The notes under the pieces were generated by a model. That model was not told where the DNA came from. It saw nothing but the letters and a program-made list of their open reading frames with translations, and did not search any database. Made by a program: the position numbers and the translations under genes. Positions 41,766-48,105 of a stretch of 64,000 nt of DNA are shown piece by piece (the first letter of the stretch is position 1; each line of letters opens with the position of its first letter). The DNA is taken from assembly GCF_030580865.1 (NCBI RefSeq), contig NZ_JAUQSY010000010.1:124001-188000 (forward strand), read 5' to 3'. This DNA is from Hymenobacter aranciens (GTDB taxonomy: Bacteria > Bacteroidota > Bacteroidia > Cytophagales > Hymenobacteraceae).

Positions 41766-41769
41766 CTAC
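41505..41769. repeat. Family-3 palindrome interrupted by an insertion
   Basis: Left arm 41505-41531 equals that of the intact copy at 26436. The right arm is split: 41551-41566 (ACTCGCGGACTACAAA) and 41759-41769 (GTCCGCGCTAC). The intervening 41567-41752 is flanked by TACAAA on both sides (41561-41566, 41753-41758) and has 13-bp near-complementary ends (ACCCAAGTTGCGG; ACTCCAGTTGCGG as complement). Confidence 0.85.
41583..41736. repeat. 154-bp double-palindrome element, family 4, copy 2
   Basis: It begins with the same 27 bp as the copy at 27442 and has the same total length. The inner stem is GAGCCGCGAAGCGGCGGCAC with its complement. It is nested inside the interrupted family-3 palindrome. 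Confidence 0.85.
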
Positions 41770-42161
41770 TTACCTCCCGCCACCACCAGCAGCAGCGCAT
41801 CTTCGGTGGCGCGGGTGAGGCGGTGGTAGCGGTAGAGCCCCCGATACTCCCAGGCAGTGAACCCCAGGCTTTGCAGCTGCACGGCCAGCCGGGCGGCCGA
41901 GCGGTCGGCCAAGGCGGGCGGGCCCGAGGCGCGGCCCAGCGCCAGCGTTTCGAGCTCGGGGTGCTGCATCAGGGCCAGCAGCGCCTGCGTTTGGCGGCGG
42001 CGGGCGCGCACGTTGCGCACCTGGTGCACCATAAGCAGCCACTGCTCCAGGCGGGCCTGGATGGCCGCCGGCTCTTGGCTAACGGCGGCCGGTGGCGGGT
42101 TGTCGCGCTCAGCCACGCGCTGGGCGAAGGCCGCCGCTAAATCGGGAGGTAAAGAAGCCAT
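41766..42161 (-). CDS. Small hypothetical cytosolic protein
   Basis: 131 residues from ATG 42161: MASLPPDLAAAFAQRVAERD, then a helical stretch (IQARLEQWLLMVHQVRNVRARRRQTQALLALMQHPELETLA) and a C-terminal part (RLAVQLQSLGFTAWEYRGLYRYHRLTRATEDALLLVV). I do not recognise the family. The frame stays open upstream through a 21-bp repeat array and reads there as ten heptapeptides ending GQ, but the array lies upstream of a likely promoter (complement of 42185-42192), so the short start is chosen. Its end overlaps the outer palindrome at 41766-41769. Confidence 0.6.
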   Translation of the reverse strand: MASLPPDLAAAFAQRVAERDNPPPAAVSQEPAAIQARLEQWLLMVHQVRNVRARRRQTQALLALMQHPELETLALGRASGPPALADRSAARLAVQLQSLGFTAWEYRGLYRYHRLTRATEDALLLVVAGGK

Positions 42162-42184
42162 AAAGTAAAAGAGCAGAAGACAGG

Positions 42185-42192
42185 CAAATATA
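42185..42192 (-). promoter_or_regulatory. -7 promoter box (TATATTTG)
   Basis: It lies on the minus strand, 23 nt before the ATG at 42161 and 29 nt downstream of the 21-bp array. Confidence 0.45.
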
Positions 42193-42221
42193 GCCAAACG
42201 CGGACTGCTTTGCTTTGATTT

Positions 42222-42431
42222 CTGACCTATTAGGGCTAATTGCTGACCTGTTAGCTCAGGTAACTGACCTAGTAGGGTTAAAAACTGACCTTGTATGGGC
42301 AAATACTGACCTGATATAAGGATTTTCTGACCTCCTAGCTCCATTATCTGACCTAATAGGGCTAAGTGCTGACCTGATAGCCGAAATACCGGACCTATCA
42401 GGTCATATTGCTGACCTGTCAGGGGCCTGGC
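42222..42431. repeat. 21-bp tandem array, 10 units, CTGACCT core
   Basis: Ten units start at 42222, 42243, 42264, 42285, 42306, 42327, 42348, 42369, 42390 and 42411. Nine begin CTGACCT (the ninth CGGACCT). The next 14 bases vary, with a weak preference for nnTAGGGCTAA. Register is exact although the variable parts differ, so identity between units is low. It fills the divergent gap between the 131-residue gene and the PIG-L gene. Confidence 0.97.
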
Positions 42432-42487
42432 ATGGCCTGCGGCCCCCGCCGGCCTAACTTCACGGCCCCAATCCGGTTATTCCGCCC

Positions 42488-45106
42488 ATGCGCTTCCTGA
42501 TACTCCGCCTCGCCGCTGCCCTGCTCCTTGCCAATTGCTCCTTGTTCATTGAAACAAAGGCCCAGGCCCCCAAAACCTACACCTCCTCCGAGATACTATT
42601 AGGTCTGAAAAAGCTCAACGTCCTCGGCTCGGTGCTCTACATCGCCGCCCACCCCGACGACGAGAACACCCGCCTGCTGGCCTACCTGGCCAACGAGCGG
42701 CTGCTCGAAACCGCCTACCTGAGCTGCACCCGCGGCGACGGCGGCCAGAACCTCATCGGCCCCGAGCTGCGCGAGCAGCTCGGCGTCATCCGCACGCAGG
42801 AGCTGCTGGCGGCCCGGCGTATCGACGGGGCCAGCCAGTTTTTCACCCGCGCCAACGACTTCGGCTTCTCCAAAACCTCGGACGAAACCTTCACCATCTG
42901 GGACAAGGAGCAGGTGCTGGCCGACATGGTGTGGGTTATCCGCCAGCGCCGGCCCGACGTGCTCATCACCCGCTTCCCGCCCGACGCCCGCGCCGGCCAC
43001 GGCCACCACCAGGCCAGCGCCATCCTGGCCATCGAGGCCTTCGCCGCCGCCGGCGATGCCAAACGCTTCCCCGAGCAGCTGCAATACGTGCAGCCCTGGC
43101 AGCCCAAGCGCCTGCTCTGGAACACCGGCAGCTTCTTCGTGAAGCCCGGCGAGGATTTGAGCGGCTTCCTCAAGCTCGATGCCGGCGGCTACAATCCCCT
43201 CTTAGGTAAAAGCTACGGCGAGCTGGCGTCCCTCTCGCGCTCGCAGCACCGCTCGCAGGGCATGGGCACGGCCGCCCAGCGTGGCGAGAGCCTGGAGTAT
43301 TTCCAGACCCTGCGGCCGGGCGATGTGCTGCCCAAGGAGCTGTTTGAGGGGGTGGACATGACCTGGAACCGGGTGTCTGGCGGGGCCGAAATTGGAAAGA
43401 AAATCGAGGATATAATTCAGAAATACAATGCCAGTGAACCGGAAGCCAGTGTGACGGACCTACTAGCGGTGCAGGCGGCTTTACGGAAAGTGCCTGCCGA
43501 ACCAAGCGGCACTTGGGGAGGTGGCTTTAATTTCTGGCGCGACTCAAAAGAAGAAGAAGTCCAAACCTTACTGCAAGCATGCCAACGGGTGTACGTGGGG
43601 GCGACAACTCCTTTCCCAACCGTAGTGCCTGGCCAGCGCATACCGGTTGATTTTGAGATAACCAATCAATCCAAACGCCCGGTAACGGTGATGGCCGCAG
43701 GTCCGATGATACCCAGTTTTGCTGATGGTGACAGTAGTGGAATAGCGCAAAAAGTGGTACAGCCCGGGCAGCAGCTCCGCTTCCGCCGCCAAGTCACTAT
43801 CAGCAAAGCTGTCGCCCCTTCCCAGCCTTATTGGTTACAGTTAGCCGAGAACAAAGGCATGTACAGAGTGCCGGAGTATCTTATGGTGGCTCAACGCAGC
43901 CCGGATGCCACTCCTTCCTATGCAGGTAGCTTGGATTGGATAAGGCTGAAGCAACAGAAACTTATCGGTACGCCGGACAATCCCGGCGCGATTCCTACCC
44001 TCGCCCTCTTGTCAAGTGGAGCCATATTTGGAAACGTCCAATACAAGCACACCGACCCCGTGCTGGGCGAGCTATACCAGCCGCTGGCCGTGGTGCCGCC
44101 CGTGGCCGTGAACCTGCCCGCCGCCCGCGCTTACGTCTTCGCCGATGCCCAGCCGAAGGCCGTGCCCGTGACCCTGCGCGCCGGCCGGGCCGGGGTGAAG
44201 GGCACGCTGGCCCTGCGCCTGCCCGCCGGCTGGCAGGCCGAGCCCGCCCGCGCCGCCTTCGACCTCGCCACCAAAGACGCCGAGCAAACCCTTAACTTCC
44301 AGCTGCGCCCGCTGCCCGGCGCCACCCCCGGCAAAGCCGAAGTGCAAGCCGTGGCCACCGTCGACGGTCAGGACTACGCCCGCGGCCTGCAAACCATCAG
44401 CTACCCGCACATCCCCACCCAAACGCTGTTTCCCGAAGCCACCGCCCCGCTCGTGAAGCTCAACGTGAGCCGCGGCAAAGCCCAAACCGTGGGCTACCTC
44501 ATGGGCGCCGGCGACGAGGTGCCCGAGGCCCTGCGCCAGCTCGGCTACACCGTGACCCTGCTCGACCCCGCCACCGACCTCACCCTCGACCGCCTGCGCC
44601 GCTACGACGCCGTGGTGCTGGGCATCCGCGCCTACAACACTGTCGAGAAGCTCAAAAGCCAGCAAGCCGAGCTGTTCAAGTACGCCGAGCAGGGCGGCAC
44701 CGTGGTGGTGCAGTACGTGGTGACGCGCGGCGTGCTGCTCCCCCAAATCGGCCCCTATCCCCTCACGCTCTCCAACAACCGCATCACGGTAGAAAACACG
44801 CCCGTCAAGTTCCTCAACCCCCAGCACCCGCTGCTGAACGCGCCCAACAAGCTCACCCCCGAGGATTTCAGCACCGGCTGGGTGCAGGAGCAGGGCCTCT
44901 ACTACCCCTCGGCCTGGGATGCCAAGTACACGCCCCTCATCGCCAGCCACGACCCCGGCGAGGCCGACCAGCAAAGCGCCATCCTGGTGGCGGCGGTAGG
45001 GAAGGGGCACTACATCTACACCGGCTTGTCGCTGTTCCGGGAGCTGCCGGCGGGGGTGCCGGGAGCGTATCGGGTGCTGGCTAATCTGGTGTCGTATGGG
45101 AAGTAG
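42488..45106 (+). CDS. PIG-L family deacetylase with large C-terminal extension
   Basis: 872 residues with a signal peptide (LRLAAALLLANCSLF region). The N-terminal 270 residues are a PIG-L/LmbE zinc deacetylase: VLYIAAHPDDENTRLLAYL (AHPDDE, about residues 54-60), TRGDGGQN and the later metal ligand region ARAGHGHHQASA. Family members remove N-acetyl from sugars such as GlcNAc. The rest holds beta-sandwich segments and a Rossmann-like end (GIRAYNTVEKLKSQQAELFKYAEQGGTVVVQY). This long form is common in Bacteroidota. From about 43,390 to 44,050 the GC content and codon use fall well below the flanks, which suggests a recombined segment. Confidence 0.88.
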   Translation: MRFLILRLAAALLLANCSLFIETKAQAPKTYTSSEILLGLKKLNVLGSVLYIAAHPDDENTRLLAYLANERLLETAYLSCTRGDGGQNLIGPELREQLGVIRTQELLAARRIDGASQFFTRANDFGFSKTSDETFTIWDKEQVLADMVWVIRQRRPDVLITRFPPDARAGHGHHQASAILAIEAFAAAGDAKRFPEQLQYVQPWQPKRLLWNTGSFFVKPGEDLSGFLKLDAGGYNPLLGKSYGELASLSRSQHRSQGMGTAAQRGESLEYFQTLRPGDVLPKELFEGVDMTWNRVSGGAEIGKKIEDIIQKYNASEPEASVTDLLAVQAALRKVPAEPSGTWGGGFNFWRDSKEEEVQTLLQACQRVYVGATTPFPTVVPGQRIPVDFEITNQSKRPVTVMAAGPMIPSFADGDSSGIAQKVVQPGQQLRFRRQVTISKAVAPSQPYWLQLAENKGMYRVPEYLMVAQRSPDATPSYAGSLDWIRLKQQKLIGTPDNPGAIPTLALLSSGAIFGNVQYKHTDPVLGELYQPLAVVPPVAVNLPAARAYVFADAQPKAVPVTLRAGRAGVKGTLALRLPAGWQAEPARAAFDLATKDAEQTLNFQLRPLPGATPGKAEVQAVATVDGQDYARGLQTISYPHIPTQTLFPEATAPLVKLNVSRGKAQTVGYLMGAGDEVPEALRQLGYTVTLLDPATDLTLDRLRRYDAVVLGIRAYNTVEKLKSQQAELFKYAEQGGTVVVQYVVTRGVLLPQIGPYPLTLSNNRITVENTPVKFLNPQHPLLNAPNKLTPEDFSTGWVQEQGLYYPSAWDAKYTPLIASHDPGEADQQSAILVAAVGKGHYIYTGLSLFRELPAGVPGAYRVLANLVSYGK

Positions 45107-45112
45107 AACGAC

Positions 45113-45151
45113 GTGGTAGTACGAATTCCGCGCAGCGGTTCGTACTACCAC
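45113..45151. repeat. REP hairpin 3, upstream of the RAYT gene
   Basis: GTGGTAGTACGAATTCCGCG and onward, 39 bp, complete palindrome, paired with the inverted copy at 45211 across a 59-nt spacer. Confidence 0.92.
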
Positions 45152-45210
45152 TCTGTCGGTAGCGCCGTTTGGGGTAAAGTGTTTTACATTGCGGTCCTAA
45201 CAACGACGAA

Positions 45211-45249
45211 GTGGTAGTACGAACCGCTGCGCGGAATTCGTACTACCAC
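45211..45249. repeat. REP hairpin 4, inverted, 16 nt before the RAYT start
   Basis: Opposite orientation to 45113-45151; complete 39-bp palindrome identical to that at 16550. Confidence 0.92.
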
Positions 45250-45265
45250 GCAATCCTGCCACACC

Positions 45266-45826
45266 ATGAACCTGCAACCCGGCCGGCTCTATCATCTCTA
45301 CAACCGGGGCAACAATCGGGAGCGCATCTTTTTCAACGAAGAAAATTACCGATACTTTCTGGGGAAGATGCGCAAGCATCTGCTGCCCCACACTCAGCTA
45401 CTAGCGTGGTGCCTGATGCCAAACCATTTCCATTGGCTGCTTTACGTGCGGGAAGATGCCAGCGTGGCCGCGCTGGGGCAGGATTTGCGAACGATGCTTT
45501 CGTCATACACCCGCGCCGTGCAGAATCAGCAGCAGCGCACGGGCTCGTTATTTCAACAGCACACGCAGGCCAAGGAGTTGGCGGCCGACATATACGCTAG
45601 CAACTGCTTCTGTTACATCCACCAGAACCCGTGGCGGGCTAGCCTGGAGGCAATAGCAGGCGACTGGCCATGGTCGTCGTTCCGGGATTATGCCGGGCTG
45701 CGGAATGGTAATTTGTGTGACCGGGAGTTGGCGCGGGAGCTGCTGGACTTGCCGGATAATCCCCAGGAGTTGCAGGCTTTTATGTTGCAGGTACTGCCGG
45801 ATGGTATTGGGGAGCAGTTACTGTAA
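45266..45826 (+). CDS. REP-associated tyrosine transposase (RAYT, IS200/IS605-like Y1)
   Basis: 186 residues. The HUH motif is in LMPNHFHWLLY (His54, His56) and the catalytic Tyr is probably Tyr81 in MLSSYTRAVQ. NRGNNRERIFFNEENYRYFL and NCFCYIHQNPWRASLE...WPWSSFRDY are also typical of the family. Single-domain RAYTs are usually not mobile as insertion sequences but act on REP hairpins. Here a complete inverted REP pair lies just upstream and a truncated REP begins four bases after the stop codon, so the enzyme and its substrate are together. The frame is intact. Confidence 0.93.
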   Translation: MNLQPGRLYHLYNRGNNRERIFFNEENYRYFLGKMRKHLLPHTQLLAWCLMPNHFHWLLYVREDASVAALGQDLRTMLSSYTRAVQNQQQRTGSLFQQHTQAKELAADIYASNCFCYIHQNPWRASLEAIAGDWPWSSFRDYAGLRNGNLCDRELARELLDLPDNPQELQAFMLQVLPDGIGEQLL

Positions 45827-45830
45827 CGAC

Positions 45831-45858
45831 GTGGTAGTACGAACCGCTGCGCGGAATT
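45831..45858. repeat. Truncated REP hairpin 5, downstream of the RAYT gene
   Basis: GTGGTAGTACGAACCGCTGC and GCGGAATT match the first 28 bases of the REP. The last 11 bases are replaced by unrelated sequence leading into the PAP2 gene. Confidence 0.88.
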
Positions 45859-45904
45859 GGCTTCGCCGAACTATGTTTCGCCCGACCACCCCGTTCTTTG
45901 GGCC

Positions 45905-46570
45905 ATGCGTTCCTTCCTTTACTTCACCGCCGCCACGCTGGCCGCCTGCGTGCTGCTCATCTGCTTTCTCGACCAGCCGCTGGCGTTGTTCATTCACCGG
46001 CATACGGGCTGGGCGGTGCCGTTCTTTTTGGCCTACACCGAGGGTGCCGACCACCTCCATGGCTGGCTGTTGAGCCAGCGGCTGGGGCCGCTACCCTGGC
46101 CCTACGTGCTGGTGGTAGTCGCGTATCTGGTGGGGCGCTGGGGGCTGCGGCGGCCGGGCGCCTCACTGTTTCTGCTGGTGCTGCTCGTGCACATTGCCAG
46201 CCAGGTAAGCTCCAATGTACTTAAGGGCGTGGTGCACCGGCTGCGGCCGGAGGTGCTGTTCGGGCCGGGCTACGAGGGGCTGGGCCTCTGGGCCAGTGGC
46301 CCGCACAACGACTCGTTTCCCTCCTCGCACACGGCGGGGTACCTGAGCTTGTTCTGGCCGCTGGCGGTGGCTTGGCCGCGCTACCGGCTGCCGCTGCTGG
46401 TGCTGCCGGGGCTCATTATGCTGGGCCGGCCCATTCTGGGCGCGCACTATCTCAGCGATGTATGGTTTTCGACGTGGCTGGTGGTGGCGTGGACGGTGGT
46501 ATTGGGCGGGCTGCTGGCCTGGGCAGACCGACGGGCCGCCAACAAAAATCCCCTCGCCAACCAAGGGTAG
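45905..46570 (+). CDS. PAP2-superfamily phosphatase (membrane)
   Basis: 221 residues from ATG 45905; an earlier TTG at 45857 would start inside the truncated REP. Six hydrophobic segments. The three PAP2 motifs are present: KGVVHRLRPE (KxxxxxxRP), PSSHTAG (PSGH with Ser for Gly) and GRPILGAHYLSDVW (SRxxxxxHxxxD type with Gly for Ser). Such enzymes remove phosphate from lipid phosphates such as undecaprenyl diphosphate, phosphatidate or lipid A. The stop codon overlaps the terminator of the convergent DUF2911 gene. Confidence 0.88.
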   Translation: MRSFLYFTAATLAACVLLICFLDQPLALFIHRHTGWAVPFFLAYTEGADHLHGWLLSQRLGPLPWPYVLVVVAYLVGRWGLRRPGASLFLLVLLVHIASQVSSNVLKGVVHRLRPEVLFGPGYEGLGLWASGPHNDSFPSSHTAGYLSLFWPLAVAWPRYRLPLLVLPGLIMLGRPILGAHYLSDVWFSTWLVVAWTVVLGGLLAWADRRAANKNPLANQG

Positions 46571-46577
46571 CGAGGGG
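46541..46577 (-). terminator. Terminator of the DUF2911 gene
   Basis: CCCCTCGC (46550-46557) and GCGAGGGG (46570-46577) form the stem; on the minus strand TTTTT follows. It overlaps the last codons of the PAP2 gene. Confidence 0.7.
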
Positions 46578-46601
46578 ACTCGGGCAGTAAAAAACGGCAG
46601 C

Positions 46602-47474
46602 TTACTTGCCCATCTTTTTGGCCTCGGCCATCAAATCTTCGTTCATTTTCACGTAGTCGCCATTCGGCGGCGTAGCGGCCAGCGCTGCCTTCTTCGACGC
46701 CTCGGCGGCCGTGATGGCGCCTTTGTAGTCCTTCATCTTGAGGCGGATTTTGGCCTCCGTGTGCAGGTTCCAGAACTTGGTGGGCTCGGCGGCGTTGGCT
46801 TTTTCCATCCAGGCCAGGGCCTGCTTCAGGTCCTTGTCGTTATCGTTGTAGTACACGGCAGCAGCGGCCAGGTCGCTGGCGGCGGGGCTGGCGTTGTTGG
46901 TGATTTTCTCGCCAATCTGGGCCATCACCTTGCTGTCCACGTCGGCCGCAATTTTGAACTTGGCGCCGGTGCTGGCCCATTCCATCGCCAGGTTGGCGGT
47001 GGCGGGTGTCAGGTCCGTCAGGTCGATGGTGAAGGTTTCGACCGGGGCAGCCACCTTGTAGGTTTTCACCGTGAAGCGGGCCACGTCCTCGTCGTCCTTG
47101 AAGCCGTCGACGTTGGCGCCCTGCTTGGTGCTCTTGTTGAGTACCACCAGCCACTCGCTTTTATTGGGAATGGTGTAGATGCCGTACTCGCCGGCCGGCA
47201 CTTTCTTGCCCTCCACCGTCACATCATCCGAGAATTTGATGCTCGTCGTGGCGTTGGCACCCGTGCGCCAGCGCTTGCCATACGGCACGAGCGTGCCGAA
47301 AATGGCCCGCCCCCGGGCACTGGGCCGCGAGTAGGTGATGGTTACGTCAGTCAGGCCCACGCGCTGCGTGATGGTGCTGGTAGGGCTGGCCGACGGGGTT
47401 TTAAGCTGAGCGTGGGCGGCCGGGGCGGCCAGCAGGGCCACCGCCACGGCGGCCACGGGGAGGAATTTTTTCAT
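46602..47474 (-). CDS. DUF2911 secreted protein with TPR-like C-terminus
   Basis: 290 residues with signal peptide MKKFLPVAAVAVALLAAPAAHA. The DUF2911 domain covers about residues 30-180: ITQRVGLTDVTITYSRPSARGRAIFG, LVPYGKRWRTGANATTSIKFS and KVPAGEYGIYTIPNKSEW are typical. The last 100 residues are helical repeats (LKQALAWMEKANAAEPTKFWNLHTEAKIRLKMKDYKGAITAAEASK), TPR-like. Function is unknown; it is a common periplasmic protein in Bacteroidota. Confidence 0.9.
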   Translation of the reverse strand: MKKFLPVAAVAVALLAAPAAHAQLKTPSASPTSTITQRVGLTDVTITYSRPSARGRAIFGTLVPYGKRWRTGANATTSIKFSDDVTVEGKKVPAGEYGIYTIPNKSEWLVVLNKSTKQGANVDGFKDDEDVARFTVKTYKVAAPVETFTIDLTDLTPATANLAMEWASTGAKFKIAADVDSKVMAQIGEKITNNASPAASDLAAAAVYYNDNDKDLKQALAWMEKANAAEPTKFWNLHTEAKIRLKMKDYKGAITAAEASKKAALAATPPNGDYVKMNEDLMAEAKKMGK

Positions 47475-47556
47475 CCGGGAGGAAGAGGGGAAAGTTTGCG
47501 GGTCTAAAAGTACGAAACCCGCGCTGGGGGCGCGGGTTTCGGGGAGCTTTTACGGC

Positions 47557-48081
47557 TCAAATAGGTTTGACGCGCTTACTTTTCAGGAGGTCCAATAGTT
47601 CGGTGCGGATGGCAGGCAACATGACACTATTTGTGTTCAGGAAATAGATTTCACTGGAAGCCGCAGCAGCATGGCGTAATAAAATCCATTCACCCACCTG
47701 TTTGGCATTCCTTGCAATGTCAGACCATAATATTGTTTGGGGAATGTTTCCTTCCTGCACTATCCTCTGTGCATCCAAATGATAAACCACCCCGTTTCTG
47801 AGTACCTCGTTTCGGCTATAGTTTCGGCGTATAGTTAGCCAAGTGGCCAACCATACGATAGTTGATATGGCAGGTAGTAGCAGTAAAATGCCCAATGTGT
47901 CCCATCCAATGGTTGCAAAGTCATTGTTTGCAAGCAGTGTTGCGGTAACCACCAGCGGAATTATTGAGAAAAGGGGAAGGAAAATGTATTGCTTTGGATG
48001 CCGGGCGCGCGCATCGGCGAGACTTAATTTCTGGTATTCAGCGTAAGTCAGCGGGGAAGCAGCGATTACTATTGATGACAT
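47557..48081 (-). CDS. YcxB-like membrane protein
   Basis: 174 residues. Two adjacent membrane helices (IFLPLFSIIPLVVTATLLANN and LGILLLLPAISTIVWLATWL) are followed by a cytosolic domain: VYHLDAQRIVQEGNIPQTILWSDIARNAKQVGEWILL and IYFLNTNSVMLP. This two-helix plus PH-like arrangement matches the YcxB-like family, whose function is unknown. GC content is visibly lower than in the neighbours, so recent transfer is possible. It precedes the stop-side of no other gene in its operon and lies 24 nt from the ABC exporter end. Confidence 0.68.
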   Translation of the reverse strand: MSSIVIAASPLTYAEYQKLSLADARARHPKQYIFLPLFSIIPLVVTATLLANNDFATIGWDTLGILLLLPAISTIVWLATWLTIRRNYSRNEVLRNGVVYHLDAQRIVQEGNIPQTILWSDIARNAKQVGEWILLRHAAAASSEIYFLNTNSVMLPAIRTELLDLLKSKRVKPI

Positions 48082-48105
48082 AAGCAGTTTGTATAGCCGG
48101 TAACT

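Noticed and set aside
45266..45826. Complete IS200 insertion sequence
   Set aside because: The flanking hairpins are REP-type pairs also found alone elsewhere, and no left/right end structures of an IS200 element with a second copy are visible; RAYT fits better.
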